From Sphingobacterium sp. CZ-2 (GTDB taxonomy: Bacteria; Bacteroidota; Bacteroidia; Sphingobacteriales; Sphingobacteriaceae), in the NCBI RefSeq assembly GCF_004526235.1, contig NZ_CP038159.1, positions 2,108,001-2,172,000 on the forward strand: DNA of 64,000 nucleotides, read 5' to 3'. Position numbers and translations under genes: made by a program. The first letter of the stretch is position 1, and every line of letters begins with the position of its first letter. The notes beneath the pieces were generated by a model. The model worked only from the letters and a program-made list of their open reading frames with translations. It was not told where the DNA came from and did not search any database. This document shows positions 26,654-35,990 of the stretch, piece after piece.

Positions 26654-27127
26654 ATGATACGCGTAGGTTTTGGGTTTGATGTACACCAAATGAAAGAAGG
26701 ACATCCATTTGTGGTAGGAGGAGTGACGTTGGATCATCATGCAGGGGCATTTGGGCATTCGGATGCGGATGTGTTGGCTCATGCGATCTGCGACGCTATT
26801 TTGGGTGCTGCAAATCTAGAGGATATTGGCTATCATTTCCCGAATACCGATGATAAATGGAAAGGTGCGAATAGTTTGGACCTTTTACGCCATTGTATTC
26901 AATTGATCAAGGACAAAGGGTATTCTTTGGGAAATATTGATGCGATGTTATGTTTAGAGGCACCGAAGATCAAGCCTTATATTCCAGAAATGAAAAAGAA
27001 CATTGCGGAAGCTGCGGGTATTACAGTAGAGGATATCTCTATTAAAGCTACTACTAATGAGAAGATGGGATTTATTGGCCGTGAAGAGGGCGTGGTTGCT
27101 TATGCAGTCTGCCTTTTGGAAAAATAA
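26654..27127 (+). CDS. ispF: 2-C-methyl-D-erythritol 2,4-cyclodiphosphate synthase
   Basis: MEP-pathway enzyme (157 residues) that cyclises CDP-ME-2-phosphate to MEcPP with release of CMP. The metal site is visible in GFDVHQM (Asp and His near residues 9-11) and the HSDADVLAHAICDAILGAA signature (about 36-54). The KATTNEKMGFIGREEG block near the end closes the active site. Its last 28 bp overlap the 3' end of the convergent MFS gene. The start ATG is directly preceded by AT-rich decamer repeats, so no clear ribosome site is seen, as is common in Bacteroidota. Confidence 0.97.
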   Translation: MIRVGFGFDVHQMKEGHPFVVGGVTLDHHAGAFGHSDADVLAHAICDAILGAANLEDIGYHFPNTDDKWKGANSLDLLRHCIQLIKDKGYSLGNIDAMLCLEAPKIKPYIPEMKKNIAEAAGITVEDISIKATTNEKMGFIGREEGVVAYAVCLLEK

Positions 27128-28320
27128 TTGATAACAAGGATGACGGCAATCAATGCCAATAATCCACCAAGATAAAATGGAGCGCCTGGGAGATACACCG
27201 AGGCGTTCTTTTTTGTAAAAAAGGAGAAGAGGCTGGTCATCAGGATAGGGCCAATTATGGCCGTTAGACTGATCACACAGGTCAATCCACCTTGAATCTG
27301 GCCCTGCTCATTGGCCGGTGTCTGGTTCGAGATGGAACTCTGTATGGCCGGTCCGGCAATCCCTGCAAATACATAAAAGAAACTGGCCACATACAGCCAA
27401 GCGGAGGTAGGGGCTAAACCCATCGCGATCAATGATCCTGCATTCAGAAGCAATCCGATGATGATGCTCTTGGCAATCCCTAATTTGGGGATGATGATCC
27501 GGATCAATCCGGCTTGCACGATCGTAAGCAACACCCCAATAAATCCCAAAGAATAGCCTACCATACGTTCGTTCCATTGGAATTTCTCCATCGTAAAATA
27601 AGACCAGGTACTCTGTACGGCATGCGCCGCTACGTTGATCAGAAAGATGCAGATTACCAAGGTCTGGATCTGCGGATATTTTCCGATATGCCGGAAACTC
27701 CCGATTGGATTGGCATTGATCCATCTGAAGTTCCGTCGGTTTTCTTTATTTAAGGATTCTGGTACTACAAAATACCCGTATACAAAATTCAGGAAGGATA
27801 GACCAGCAGCGGCAAAGAAAGGTACGCGAGGTCCATAATGCCCCAGAATACCTCCCAGGACAGGCCCAATGATAAATCCTAATCCAAAAGCGGCACCCAA
27901 GAGCCCGAAATTCTGGGCTTTGTTCTCCTTTGTGCTCACATCGGCAATGTACGCCGCAGCAACCGTATGGCTAGCGCCGGTAATACCGGCAACAATTCGT
28001 CCAACAAATAACCAGAAAATACTAGGAGCCCAGCCGATCAATAGGTAGTTCACAGCGAAACCGAACAAGGAGCAGAGCAGGACTGGTCTTCGGCCAAAAT
28101 GATCACTCAAATTTCCAAGGATCGCCGCAAAGAAAAATTGCATGAAGGCATAACAGAAAGTCAGCCAACCCCCATACGAAGATGCCTGGCTTAAGTCGCC
28201 ATGTATCAATTCTTTGATCAATGCTGGCATCACTGGAATGATGATACCCAATCCTATCGAATCTAAAACTACGGTTATGAAAATGAATAGTAAGCCAGCT
28301 TGTGATTTATTGTTGGGCAT
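27100..28320 (-). CDS. MFS drug efflux-type transporter (TetA-like)
   Basis: A 406-residue, 12-segment major facilitator of the DHA1/TCR type. The first helix has VLDSIGLGIIIPVMPAL, and motif A is present as GNLSDHFGRRPVLL. GLGFIIGPVLGG in helix 5 is the drug:H+ antiporter motif C, typical of exporters. The closest named group is TetA-like proteins, but these are widespread housekeeping homologues in Bacteroidota and most do not give tetracycline resistance. The convergent end overlaps ispF by 28 bp. It is divergent from the PBP gene, with about 130 bp between starts. Confidence 0.85.
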   Translation of the reverse strand: MPNNKSQAGLLFIFITVVLDSIGLGIIIPVMPALIKELIHGDLSQASSYGGWLTFCYAFMQFFFAAILGNLSDHFGRRPVLLCSLFGFAVNYLLIGWAPSIFWLFVGRIVAGITGASHTVAAAYIADVSTKENKAQNFGLLGAAFGLGFIIGPVLGGILGHYGPRVPFFAAAGLSFLNFVYGYFVVPESLNKENRRNFRWINANPIGSFRHIGKYPQIQTLVICIFLINVAAHAVQSTWSYFTMEKFQWNERMVGYSLGFIGVLLTIVQAGLIRIIIPKLGIAKSIIIGLLLNAGSLIAMGLAPTSAWLYVASFFYVFAGIAGPAIQSSISNQTPANEQGQIQGGLTCVISLTAIIGPILMTSLFSFFTKKNASVYLPGAPFYLGGLLALIAVILVINYFSKRQTA

Positions 28321-28347
28321 ATATACTAAGGTAAAAGAAAATTATGG

Positions 28348-28355
28348 TATTTTTG
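28348..28355 (+). promoter_or_regulatory. Possible -7 box before the PBP gene
   Basis: TATTTTTG matches TAnnTTTG and lies about 95 bp before the PBP ATG. There is no convincing -33 element. Confidence 0.3.
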
Positions 28356-28449
28356 TAGCGTTCAACAAACAATTGGCACACTTACTGATATTATGCATTT
28401 CATGGTTATCCAGTTTAAGTGGGTAATTGATTATTCATTACTATAACAA

Positions 28450-30717
28450 ATGAAGAGAGAATCACAAAGTAGCAAACTTACCGAAGAGGATGTAAAAAGA
28501 TATACAAGGAATTATTGGAAATTTCTGTTGGGAATGATCGCTTTTGTAGCGTTGTTTTTAGTGAGTGTAAGGGTCGGTTTGTTTGGTAAATTGCCAACAT
28601 TCAAGGATCTTGAAAATCCCAAAAGTAACCTTGCTTCCGAAATTATTACTGATGATAACCGCGTTTTGGGAACCTATTATGTCCATAACCGGTCTAACGT
28701 CAAATACAGTGAATTATCACCCTTCCTCGTGGAGGCTTTGGTATCCACTGAAGATAAACGTTTCTACGAACACTCAGGTATTGACTATTCCAGGACTTTT
28801 TCAACGGTACTTTTAACCCTTGGCGGAAATAAGCAGGGGGGTAGTACCATAACCCAACAGTTGGCGCTGAACCTATTCGGCGAATCCAGAGCACGCAATC
28901 CGATCAAACGTATTATGCAGAAGTTGCAGGAATGGATTACCGCTGTACGCTTGGAACGTAACTATACCAAGGAAGAGATCATCATGATGTATTTCAATAC
29001 AGTAGATTTCGGAGCTTACAATACCTATGGTATCAAATCGGGAGCAAGAACCTATTTCAATACGACTCCAGATAAATTAACGGCAGATCAAGCTGCGGTC
29101 TTGGTGCAGATGTTAAAGGGTACTTCCATGTATTCGCCAGTATCGAATCCAGAAAAGGCTTTAGCACGTCGTAATCTGGTTTTACAGAATATGCGCGATC
29201 AGAATTTCATCAGCAGTGAGGAGTTCGAGAAGAGCAAGGAAAAGCCTTTGGGTATCAAGTTGACCAAAGCCAATTATGGTGATGGATTGGCTCCATATTT
29301 CCGTGCGGTATTGAAGGAAGAGATCAAAAAAGAATTCCAACGTTTGGCGATTACCAAACCTGATGGAACACCATATGACCTGGATCGCGATGGATTGAAA
29401 ATCTATACACCGATCAACTATAAAATGCAGCAGTATGCGGAAGAGGCGCAGAAAGAGTGGATGAAGAAGCTGCAGAATGAATTTGATAAGCAATGGCGCC
29501 GTCGTAATGCCTTCACCGGAAAGAATGCCAACCTTTTGGTTACCGGGATGAAGCGTTCGGATAGATGGCATACCTTGAAATCAGAAGGGATGTCGGAAAA
29601 GGATATCCGTAAGGAATTTGACAAGAAAGTAAAGATGAACCTCTTTACCTGGAGGGGAAATATTGATACCATGATGACGCCGATGGACTCCATCAAGTAC
29701 ACAAAATTGTTCTTGCGGAATGCGATGATGTCCATGGAGCCTCATACCGGCTACATCAAAGCTTGGGTAGGAGGTATCAATTTTGAACATTTCAAATACG
29801 ATCAGGTACGCCTTGGTACCCGTCAGGTAGGATCTACGGCAAAACCATTTGTCTATGCTTACGCCATCGATAATGGTTATGGTCCATGTGTTTCCATTCC
29901 GAACCACATGAGAACTTATGGCGATTGGACACCAAAGGGAACCGTACAGGGAGGTGATCCTATTACCTTAAAAAATGCGATCAAATATTCCCAAAACTAT
30001 GCGTCTGCTTATTTGATCTCCGAAGTGGGAGCATCATCTGTAGCCGATCTGACAAAAAGAATGGGTGTGAACTCCAATATTCCGAATAACCTTTCCATTG
30101 CATTGGGATCTTATGATGCATCCTTATTTGACATGGTAGGAGCCTATTCTGCTTTCGTAAATCAAGGTACTTGGGTAGAACCAACGATGATTTTACGAAT
30201 TGAGGATAAAAACGGAGCTCCGATCTATGAAAAGGCACCTAAAGTATCCAAAGCATTGAACAGTGAAACGGCTTACGCCATGGTGGATATGTTGAAAGGT
30301 GTAGTGGATGGTGGTACAGGTAGTCGATTACGTTGGGATCCAAACTTCGGTGGATTGAAGAATCCAATTGGTGGTAAAACGGGTACAACGAACGATAACT
30401 CGGATGCTTGGTTCATCGGTATCACGCCAGAATTGGTGACCGGTGTTTGGACAGGTGCTGAGGATCGTGGTATCAGTTTCAGCAGTATGCAATATGGTCA
30501 GGGTGCGGCAGCAGCGATGCCGGTATTCGGCTTGTACATGCGGAAAGTTTATGCCGATAAAGGGTTAAACTATACCCAGGAAGATTTCCCGCCTCCAGCA
30601 GGTGGAATCACCAGATTTGAAATGAATTGTTCTAACTTTTCCCAATATTATGGACGTGATCCAAACCAATCGAACGGCAGTACAGAACTGATGGATGACG
30701 ATCGGTTAGGATTTTAG
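28450..30717 (+). CDS. Class A penicillin-binding protein (PBP1A-type)
   Basis: A bifunctional peptidoglycan synthase of 755 residues. One membrane anchor lies at about residues 27-45. The GT51 glycosyltransferase domain (about 60-240) has the catalytic Glu in STEDKRFYEHSGID and the QGGSTITQQLALNLF motif. The transpeptidase domain (about 400-700) has GSTAKPF (SxxK), SQN and GGKTGTT (KTG). The C-terminal tail is short and polar with an odd Cys (MNCSNFSQYYG). It forms a close unit with uvrC, 11 bp downstream. The set of motifs is complete. Confidence 0.95.
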   Translation: MKRESQSSKLTEEDVKRYTRNYWKFLLGMIAFVALFLVSVRVGLFGKLPTFKDLENPKSNLASEIITDDNRVLGTYYVHNRSNVKYSELSPFLVEALVSTEDKRFYEHSGIDYSRTFSTVLLTLGGNKQGGSTITQQLALNLFGESRARNPIKRIMQKLQEWITAVRLERNYTKEEIIMMYFNTVDFGAYNTYGIKSGARTYFNTTPDKLTADQAAVLVQMLKGTSMYSPVSNPEKALARRNLVLQNMRDQNFISSEEFEKSKEKPLGIKLTKANYGDGLAPYFRAVLKEEIKKEFQRLAITKPDGTPYDLDRDGLKIYTPINYKMQQYAEEAQKEWMKKLQNEFDKQWRRRNAFTGKNANLLVTGMKRSDRWHTLKSEGMSEKDIRKEFDKKVKMNLFTWRGNIDTMMTPMDSIKYTKLFLRNAMMSMEPHTGYIKAWVGGINFEHFKYDQVRLGTRQVGSTAKPFVYAYAIDNGYGPCVSIPNHMRTYGDWTPKGTVQGGDPITLKNAIKYSQNYASAYLISEVGASSVADLTKRMGVNSNIPNNLSIALGSYDASLFDMVGAYSAFVNQGTWVEPTMILRIEDKNGAPIYEKAPKVSKALNSETAYAMVDMLKGVVDGGTGSRLRWDPNFGGLKNPIGGKTGTTNDNSDAWFIGITPELVTGVWTGAEDRGISFSSMQYGQGAAAAMPVFGLYMRKVYADKGLNYTQEDFPPPAGGITRFEMNCSNFSQYYGRDPNQSNGSTELMDDDRLGF

Positions 30718-30728
30718 GCATATCCTTA

Positions 30729-32528
30729 ATGGAGTTTGATTATAAGAAAGAATTAGGAAAAATCCCCCATAAACCAGGTGTCTACCAGTATTTTGATAAG
30801 GAAGACACCCTGATTTATGTTGGTAAGGCCAAGGACCTTAGGAATAGGGTCAGTTCTTATTTTGTCAACACCCAACAACTCAATAGCAAAACCAAAGTTC
30901 TAGTCCGAAAAATCAATCGGATCGCCTTTACCATTGTAGATACGGAGATCGATGCCTGGTTATTGGAAAATAACCTCATCAAAAAGCATCAGCCTCGGTA
31001 CAATGTCATGCTGAAGGATGATAAGACTTACCCTTGGATTGTCATCAAGAACGAACGATTTCCCCGTGTTTTCTGGACCAGAAGGTACATCAAGGATGGT
31101 TCCAGGTATTTTGGGCCTTATGCCTCTGTGGGCATGATGCACATCGTATTGGATATGATCCAGGAGCTCTTTCCCCTTCGCACCTGTAACCTCAGCCTGA
31201 CCGAAGAGAACATTGCCAAAGGCAAGTTCAAGGTCTGTTTGGAATACCAGATCGGAAATTGTAAGGGACCATGCGAAGGCTATCAATCCGAAGAGGATTA
31301 TGATCAGAACCTTTCTGATATCAAGGATATCCTGAACGGGAAGATCAGTATGGTGACCAACCGTCTTAAGGAGCAGATGCAGGAGGCCGTGCAGGGCATG
31401 GATTTCGAAAGGGCGCATAAACTGAAGATCAAACTCGATAAGCTCGACAATTACCAGAGTAAATCGACCGTTGTCAATTCTTCCATCAGCAATGTGGATG
31501 TGTTCAGCATCGCATCAGAAAGTAATTATGCTTTTGTCAATTTCTTAAGGGTGGTTAATGGAGTAATCATTCAGACCCAAACCGTGGAGCTGAAAAAGAG
31601 ACTCGATGAGACCGATGCGGAATTATTGGCGATTGCCATTCCGGAGATCAGGTCCAGGTATAGTAGTCTCTCCCGAGAGATCATTGTGCCATTTGAATTG
31701 GATATCGAAGGCAATGAACAGATCAAGTTTGTGGTTCCAAAATTGGGTGAGAAACGGAAATTATTGGATCTGTCCCTTAAAAACGTAGCCTATTTCAAGA
31801 AAGAAAGATTACTTCAATACGAAAAACTCAATCCTGAGGTAAAAGTTGAAAGGGTATTGACCCAAATGCAGAAGGACCTTCGCTTGCCGGTTCTCCCGCG
31901 GCATATCGAATGTTTTGATAACTCGAACATACAAGGAAACTATCCTGTTTCTGCTATTGTGGTGTTCAAGGATGCGAAACCTTCCAAAAAAGATTACCGC
32001 CATTTCAACGTGAAAACGGTGGAAGGTCCGAATGACTTTGCAACGATGGAGGAGGCTGTTTTCCGTCGCTACAGGAGGTTGTTGGATGAAGACCAGAGCT
32101 TACCTCAATTGATTATTATTGATGGTGGCAAGGGGCAGTTGGGTGCCGCATTGAAGAGTCTAAAGCTTCTTGGGATCGAGAAGAAAGTGACTGTAATCGG
32201 GATTGCCAAACGATTGGAAGAATTGTATTACCCTGGCGACCAATATCCTCTTTATCTGGATAAGAAGTCCGAAACCTTGAAGATCATACAGCACTTACGG
32301 GACGAGGCGCATCGTTTCGGTATTACCTTCCATAGAAACCAACGAAGTCGGAAGACCTTTGTTTCGGAATTGGACAATATTCCCGGTATAGGAAAAGTGA
32401 CGGTTCAGAAATTGTTGACCAGCTTCCGCTCTGTAAAGAAAATAAAAGAAGCGACGGACGAGGAACTAAAAAAAGTGCTTAACCTAAAACAGATACAAGC
32501 ACTTCGTCAATATTTTTCAGCACATTAA
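30729..32528 (+). CDS. uvrC: UvrABC system protein C
   Basis: Nucleotide-excision repair endonuclease (599 residues) that makes both incisions around a UvrB-bound lesion. The N-terminal GIY-YIG domain is seen as PGVYQYFDKEDTLIYVGKA with LRNRV, followed by a Cys cluster (CNLSL...CLEYQIGNCKGPC). Next come the UvrB-binding UVR domain (MQEAVQGMDFERAHKLK, about 216-232) and the RNase H-like domain (ECFDNSNIQG; IIDGGKGQL). Last is the C-terminal helix-hairpin-helix IPGIGKVTVQKLL. The gene follows the PBP by 11 bp. Confidence 0.97.
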   Translation: MEFDYKKELGKIPHKPGVYQYFDKEDTLIYVGKAKDLRNRVSSYFVNTQQLNSKTKVLVRKINRIAFTIVDTEIDAWLLENNLIKKHQPRYNVMLKDDKTYPWIVIKNERFPRVFWTRRYIKDGSRYFGPYASVGMMHIVLDMIQELFPLRTCNLSLTEENIAKGKFKVCLEYQIGNCKGPCEGYQSEEDYDQNLSDIKDILNGKISMVTNRLKEQMQEAVQGMDFERAHKLKIKLDKLDNYQSKSTVVNSSISNVDVFSIASESNYAFVNFLRVVNGVIIQTQTVELKKRLDETDAELLAIAIPEIRSRYSSLSREIIVPFELDIEGNEQIKFVVPKLGEKRKLLDLSLKNVAYFKKERLLQYEKLNPEVKVERVLTQMQKDLRLPVLPRHIECFDNSNIQGNYPVSAIVVFKDAKPSKKDYRHFNVKTVEGPNDFATMEEAVFRRYRRLLDEDQSLPQLIIIDGGKGQLGAALKSLKLLGIEKKVTVIGIAKRLEELYYPGDQYPLYLDKKSETLKIIQHLRDEAHRFGITFHRNQRSRKTFVSELDNIPGIGKVTVQKLLTSFRSVKKIKEATDEELKKVLNLKQIQALRQYFSAH

Positions 32529-32559
32529 TAATTCCTGAGCCTAAATTATAGTTGGCGAA

Positions 32560-32889
32560 TTATAAGAACCCCAGTTCTAATTTAGCCTCTTCGCTCATCA
32601 TATCCTTGGTCCAAGGTGGATCAAAAGTAAGTTCTACAATAGCTTCTTCAATTCCTTCGATCGCTGCCACCTTTTGTTGAACCTCATTCATCAATTCCCC
32701 CGCTACAGGACATCCGGGAGCTGTAAGCGTCATAACAATTTTAGCATGCTTATTCTCCTTCGTAATAATCTCGTATACCAATCCTAAGTCCAGGATATTT
32801 GCCGGTTTCAATTCCGGGTCGTATACTGTTGCCAATGCCTCTTCTATCTGTGGGGCAAGCCCCAATCTATCCATTACGATGATATTCAT
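32560..32889 (-). CDS. MIP18-family Fe-S assembly protein (DUF59)
   Basis: A 109-residue protein of the MIP18/PaaD/SufT-like family: ATVYDPELKPANILDLGLVYEI near residues 20-41, then VMTLTAPGCPVAG with the conserved Cys near residue 60 and a C-terminal VELTFDPPWTKDMMSEEAK. Such proteins help insert Fe-S clusters into target proteins and often sit in suf clusters. Here it stands apart, just downstream of a glycosyltransferase gene on the same strand. The exact client is unknown. A later start (MDRLGL) is possible. Confidence 0.9.
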   Translation of the reverse strand: MNIIVMDRLGLAPQIEEALATVYDPELKPANILDLGLVYEIITKENKHAKIVMTLTAPGCPVAGELMNEVQQKVAAIEGIEEAIVELTFDPPWTKDMMSEEAKLELGFL

Positions 32890-32899
32890 GTTGATTTCT

Positions 32900-34069
32900 T
32901 TAAATTTTCGTGCGCTGCTCTTTAATTACCTCTTGGTATATATGTTCCAATTGGTTCATCACCAGCGTCTGTTCATAATGTTTCAGGAAGGTATCCCTGC
33001 AGTTCATCTTCATGATCTCCTTTTTATCAGCCGGAATAGCTTGCCACTCTGCTAAGGTCTGGATGATCTGAGGATGATTATGCGGATCGAATAACATTCC
33101 TGTATACAAAGGTACAACCATTTCATTTAATATGCCAATATTGCTGGCCAGAACAGGCACGCCAAGGGCATAAGCTTCCAGGACTGCCAAAGGCATGGAT
33201 TCATAACATACCGACGGTACGATCACAGCTGATGCGACAGCCATATGGTTACTAATCACCTGCTTATCCTGAAATCCAAAATAATGGATATTCGTATGGC
33301 TATTCGCTATTTTTTCTACCTCTTCCTGCAAGGGGCCTGTCCCAAAGATCTTTAATTCATGGTTGGATGCGGTCCAGGCATGTAATAAGGGTAAGATCCC
33401 TTTTTCTTCGGATAATCTTCCTACATAAACAAAAGCCTGACTTTGGATAATCTCGGTAGGAGCGACTTCCTTTACAAAATTTGGTTTCACCACGAAATTC
33501 TTGATGGGAACCTCAAAGGTAGATCGATGAAATAGATTTTTAGCGAATTCCGATAAGGCGATAAAACGATCTACTTTCTTGAAAGTTCCTCGTTTCCGAT
33601 GAATCCAATAGGTAAACGCCGTCCAAAAGGTTTTGATATAGGAGTTCTCCAAGGCTTTTTTCCGAACAGCTTGCCAAGGGAATTTTTGGGTAATGGAATC
33701 CAAAAAGAGGTTTCCATCATGGAAAAGCGTAGCTGATGGACATAACAACCTAAAGTTATGCAGGGTCATGACCATCGGGATTCCTAATTTTTTGATATGC
33801 AATATGAACAATGGCCCCAAGGCATAGTGCATATTATGAATATGAATGATATCTGGTCTGAAATGTTTGATGCGTGTTTCCAAGCGGTTAGCTTCTTTCC
33901 AATTTAATGGATAGCTCAAGTACTGCAGATAACCTGCTAAACTCTTTACATTCTTCACTGTAAAAAGTTCAACTTCATGCTTTTGGAGCAATGCTTCTAT
34001 TTCCTGCTTTACAACGAAATCCTCGCCACCAATATGTTGATATTCGTTATGAATAATTAAGATTCGCAT
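32900..34069 (-). CDS. Family 4 glycosyltransferase
   Basis: A 389-residue GT-B glycosyltransferase. The N-terminal domain begins MRILIIHNEYQHIGGEDFVV, a form typical of GT4 enzymes for surface glycans. The C-terminal donor domain shows FVYVGRLSEEKGILPLLHAW, then the EX7E-type region PSVCYESMPLAVLEAYALGVPVLAS. No membrane segment is seen. The acceptor and donor cannot be read from the sequence. It sits away from the other glycan genes at 50-57 kb, with 10 bp to the DUF59 gene downstream, so it may share a transcript with it. Confidence 0.88.
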   Translation of the reverse strand: MRILIIHNEYQHIGGEDFVVKQEIEALLQKHEVELFTVKNVKSLAGYLQYLSYPLNWKEANRLETRIKHFRPDIIHIHNMHYALGPLFILHIKKLGIPMVMTLHNFRLLCPSATLFHDGNLFLDSITQKFPWQAVRKKALENSYIKTFWTAFTYWIHRKRGTFKKVDRFIALSEFAKNLFHRSTFEVPIKNFVVKPNFVKEVAPTEIIQSQAFVYVGRLSEEKGILPLLHAWTASNHELKIFGTGPLQEEVEKIANSHTNIHYFGFQDKQVISNHMAVASAVIVPSVCYESMPLAVLEAYALGVPVLASNIGILNEMVVPLYTGMLFDPHNHPQIIQTLAEWQAIPADKKEIMKMNCRDTFLKHYEQTLVMNQLEHIYQEVIKEQRTKI

Positions 34070-34151
34070 CCTGTGGATATAATTTACGCAATTTACATAG
34101 ACTAAGCTGAATATTCAAATAGGCTATTCCACGCTATTCATGTTAATTGCT

Positions 34152-34159
34152 TATCTTTG
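34152..34159 (+). promoter_or_regulatory. -7 box before the polyprenyl synthase gene
   Basis: TATCTTTG matches TAnnTTTG and lies 19 bp before the ATG at 34179. Its place inside a longer open frame supports the shorter start. A -33 TTG is not evident. Confidence 0.45.
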
Positions 34160-34178
34160 TAACAATTTTTTAATAAGT

Positions 34179-35156
34179 ATGTTTGAACAGAATCCCTACA
34201 GCAAACTCATCTCCAGTTATATTCAACGCGCCGAATTTCCGGCAGATCCAGCAGACCTCTACGACCCCATCCGATATATCCTTTCCCTAGCCGGAAAACG
34301 AATTCGTCCGATGTTGGTACTGATGTCATCCAATATGTTCGGATTCAAGGATTTAGAGCTTTCCTTGCCAGCGTCGGCCGCCATTGAATATTTCCATAAT
34401 TTCTCCTTGATCCACGATGATATCATGGACAAGGCGCCATTGAGAAGGGGTAAGGATACGGTTCATCAGAAATGGAACGATAATGTGGCTATTCTATCTG
34501 GGGATGCCTTGTTGGTCAAAGCCTATCAGGAATTGGGGAAATCGCCTGCCGACAAGATCCCAGCTTTGTTGGAGGTATTCAACAAAGTGGCGTTGGAGGT
34601 TTGCGAAGGCCAACAGATGGACATGGATTTTGAGAAAAGATCCTCCGTTAGGGAAGAGGAATACATACAGATGATCAAGCTGAAGACCTCCGTGCTACTG
34701 GGAGGCGCTTTGCAGATGGGGGCGATCCTGGCTTCAGCATCCAAGGAACAACAGCAAAAAATCTATGACTTTGGAGTAAACCTGGGCATTGCTTTTCAAT
34801 TGCAGGATGACTATTTAGATGTCTATGGAGATCCATCCAGCTTTGGAAAACAGGTTGGGGGAGATATTCTAAGCGATAAAAAAACAATCCTTCATATTCG
34901 TACGCAACATCTATCGGAAGGGGCTGATTTATTGGAATTCAATGACTTAGTTTCTGCCCAAGAAATCACGAAGGAAGAGAAGGTGGGGCGGATGAAAAAC
35001 TTATATGCAAAATATAACATTGATCAATACGCAGAAGAGGTAAAACAGCGTTATATGCATTTAGCTTATGCTCAACTCGAATCATTAGATATTGATCCGG
35101 AAAGCAAGCAGGAGATGTTTGTTCTGGCGGATATTCTCATGCATAGAGCGAAGTAA
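34179..35156 (+). CDS. Polyprenyl diphosphate synthase
   Basis: A 325-residue trans-isoprenyl synthase that extends farnesyl or geranylgeranyl diphosphate with IPP. The first Asp-rich motif is in LIHDDIMDKAPLRRGKDTVH and the second in LQDDYLDVYGD. LAGKRIRPML near the start binds the diphosphate. Small residues before the first DDxxD allow a long product, so it probably makes the side chain of menaquinone (C30-C40), although chain length cannot be read with certainty. The start MFEQNPYSK is preferred over an upstream ATG because a promoter box overlaps the 13 extra codons. Confidence 0.9.
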   Translation: MFEQNPYSKLISSYIQRAEFPADPADLYDPIRYILSLAGKRIRPMLVLMSSNMFGFKDLELSLPASAAIEYFHNFSLIHDDIMDKAPLRRGKDTVHQKWNDNVAILSGDALLVKAYQELGKSPADKIPALLEVFNKVALEVCEGQQMDMDFEKRSSVREEEYIQMIKLKTSVLLGGALQMGAILASASKEQQQKIYDFGVNLGIAFQLQDDYLDVYGDPSSFGKQVGGDILSDKKTILHIRTQHLSEGADLLEFNDLVSAQEITKEEKVGRMKNLYAKYNIDQYAEEVKQRYMHLAYAQLESLDIDPESKQEMFVLADILMHRAK

Positions 35157-35212
35157 ATTATGTTTTTTGTGTAGTTTTTTATATTTTGGTAATATAAGTG
35201 GATTGTATATAA

Positions 35213-35989
35213 ATGGAGCCTTTAAAAATAACCATATTTCAAGCCTATCTTTTTTGGGAGAACGTGGATAAGAACCTGCAGAATCTTGGCTTAAGGTTGT
35301 CTGCGTTGCGCGAAAAGACAGATTTGATCATACTTCCGGAGATGTTCAATACGGGTTTCACCACCAATGTGGAGAAATGCGCAGAAACGATGTCCGGAAA
35401 AACCATGCATTGGCTTTTTGAGACCTCTCAGAAGTTCCAGTGTGTAGTGGCTGGTTCATTGATTATTGAAGAAGGTGGAAAATATTATAACCGCTTTGTA
35501 TGGATGTCGCCGGATGGCAGTTTTGTACATTACGATAAAAGGCATCTATTCAGCATGGCCAATGAAGATAAAGTCTTTACGGCTGGTGATTCTCGAATTA
35601 TCTTCCAATTGAAGGGTTGGAAAATCTGTCCGATGATCTGTTACGACCTGCGATTCCCAACCTGGTCGAGAAATCAAGGCGCTTCTTATGATCTATTGGT
35701 TTACACAGCTAGCTGGCCAGACAAACGTTCTGCACATTGGAGAGCATTGATTCCTGCGCGTGCTATCGAGAATCAGGCCTTTGTGATCGGTGTGAATAGG
35801 GTAGGACATGATGGGAAGGAAGTCTATTACTCCGGTGGTTCCATGTGTATTTCTCCAAATGGGGATGTGGTCTATTATAAGCCAGAGGATGAAGACCTCT
35901 ATACCTTTACGTTAAATCCAAAGGATCTCGAAGAAAACAGAAATAGCTTTCCATTCTTGGACGATCAAGATGAATTTAAATTATTATAG
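35213..35989 (+). CDS. Nitrilase-family omega-amidase-like hydrolase
   Basis: A 258-residue carbon-nitrogen hydrolase with the full catalytic set: Glu in LILPEMFNTGF, Lys in HYDKRHLFSMA and Cys in MICYDLRFPTW. The HYDKRHLF and ENQAFVIGVNRVG segments are characteristic of the YafV/omega-amidase branch, which hydrolyses alpha-ketoglutaramate or alpha-ketosuccinamate from transamination of glutamine or asparagine, a metabolite-repair role. It is cytoplasmic (no signal). It follows the polyprenyl synthase gene by 56 bp, probably as a separate gene. Confidence 0.88.
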   Translation: MEPLKITIFQAYLFWENVDKNLQNLGLRLSALREKTDLIILPEMFNTGFTTNVEKCAETMSGKTMHWLFETSQKFQCVVAGSLIIEEGGKYYNRFVWMSPDGSFVHYDKRHLFSMANEDKVFTAGDSRIIFQLKGWKICPMICYDLRFPTWSRNQGASYDLLVYTASWPDKRSAHWRALIPARAIENQAFVIGVNRVGHDGKEVYYSGGSMCISPNGDVVYYKPEDEDLYTFTLNPKDLEENRNSFPFLDDQDEFKLL

Positions 35990-35990
35990 T

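Noticed and set aside
27100..28320. Tetracycline resistance gene
   Set aside because: Only family-level similarity to TetA-like MFS pumps, no mobile element around it, so resistance is not claimed.
32521..32568. Possible terminator after uvrC
   Set aside because: Only weak AT-rich dyads (ATAATT) without a stable stem.
34140..34178. Upstream ATG of the polyprenyl synthase
   Set aside because: The added 13 residues are hydrophobic and non-conserved and overlap a -7 box.
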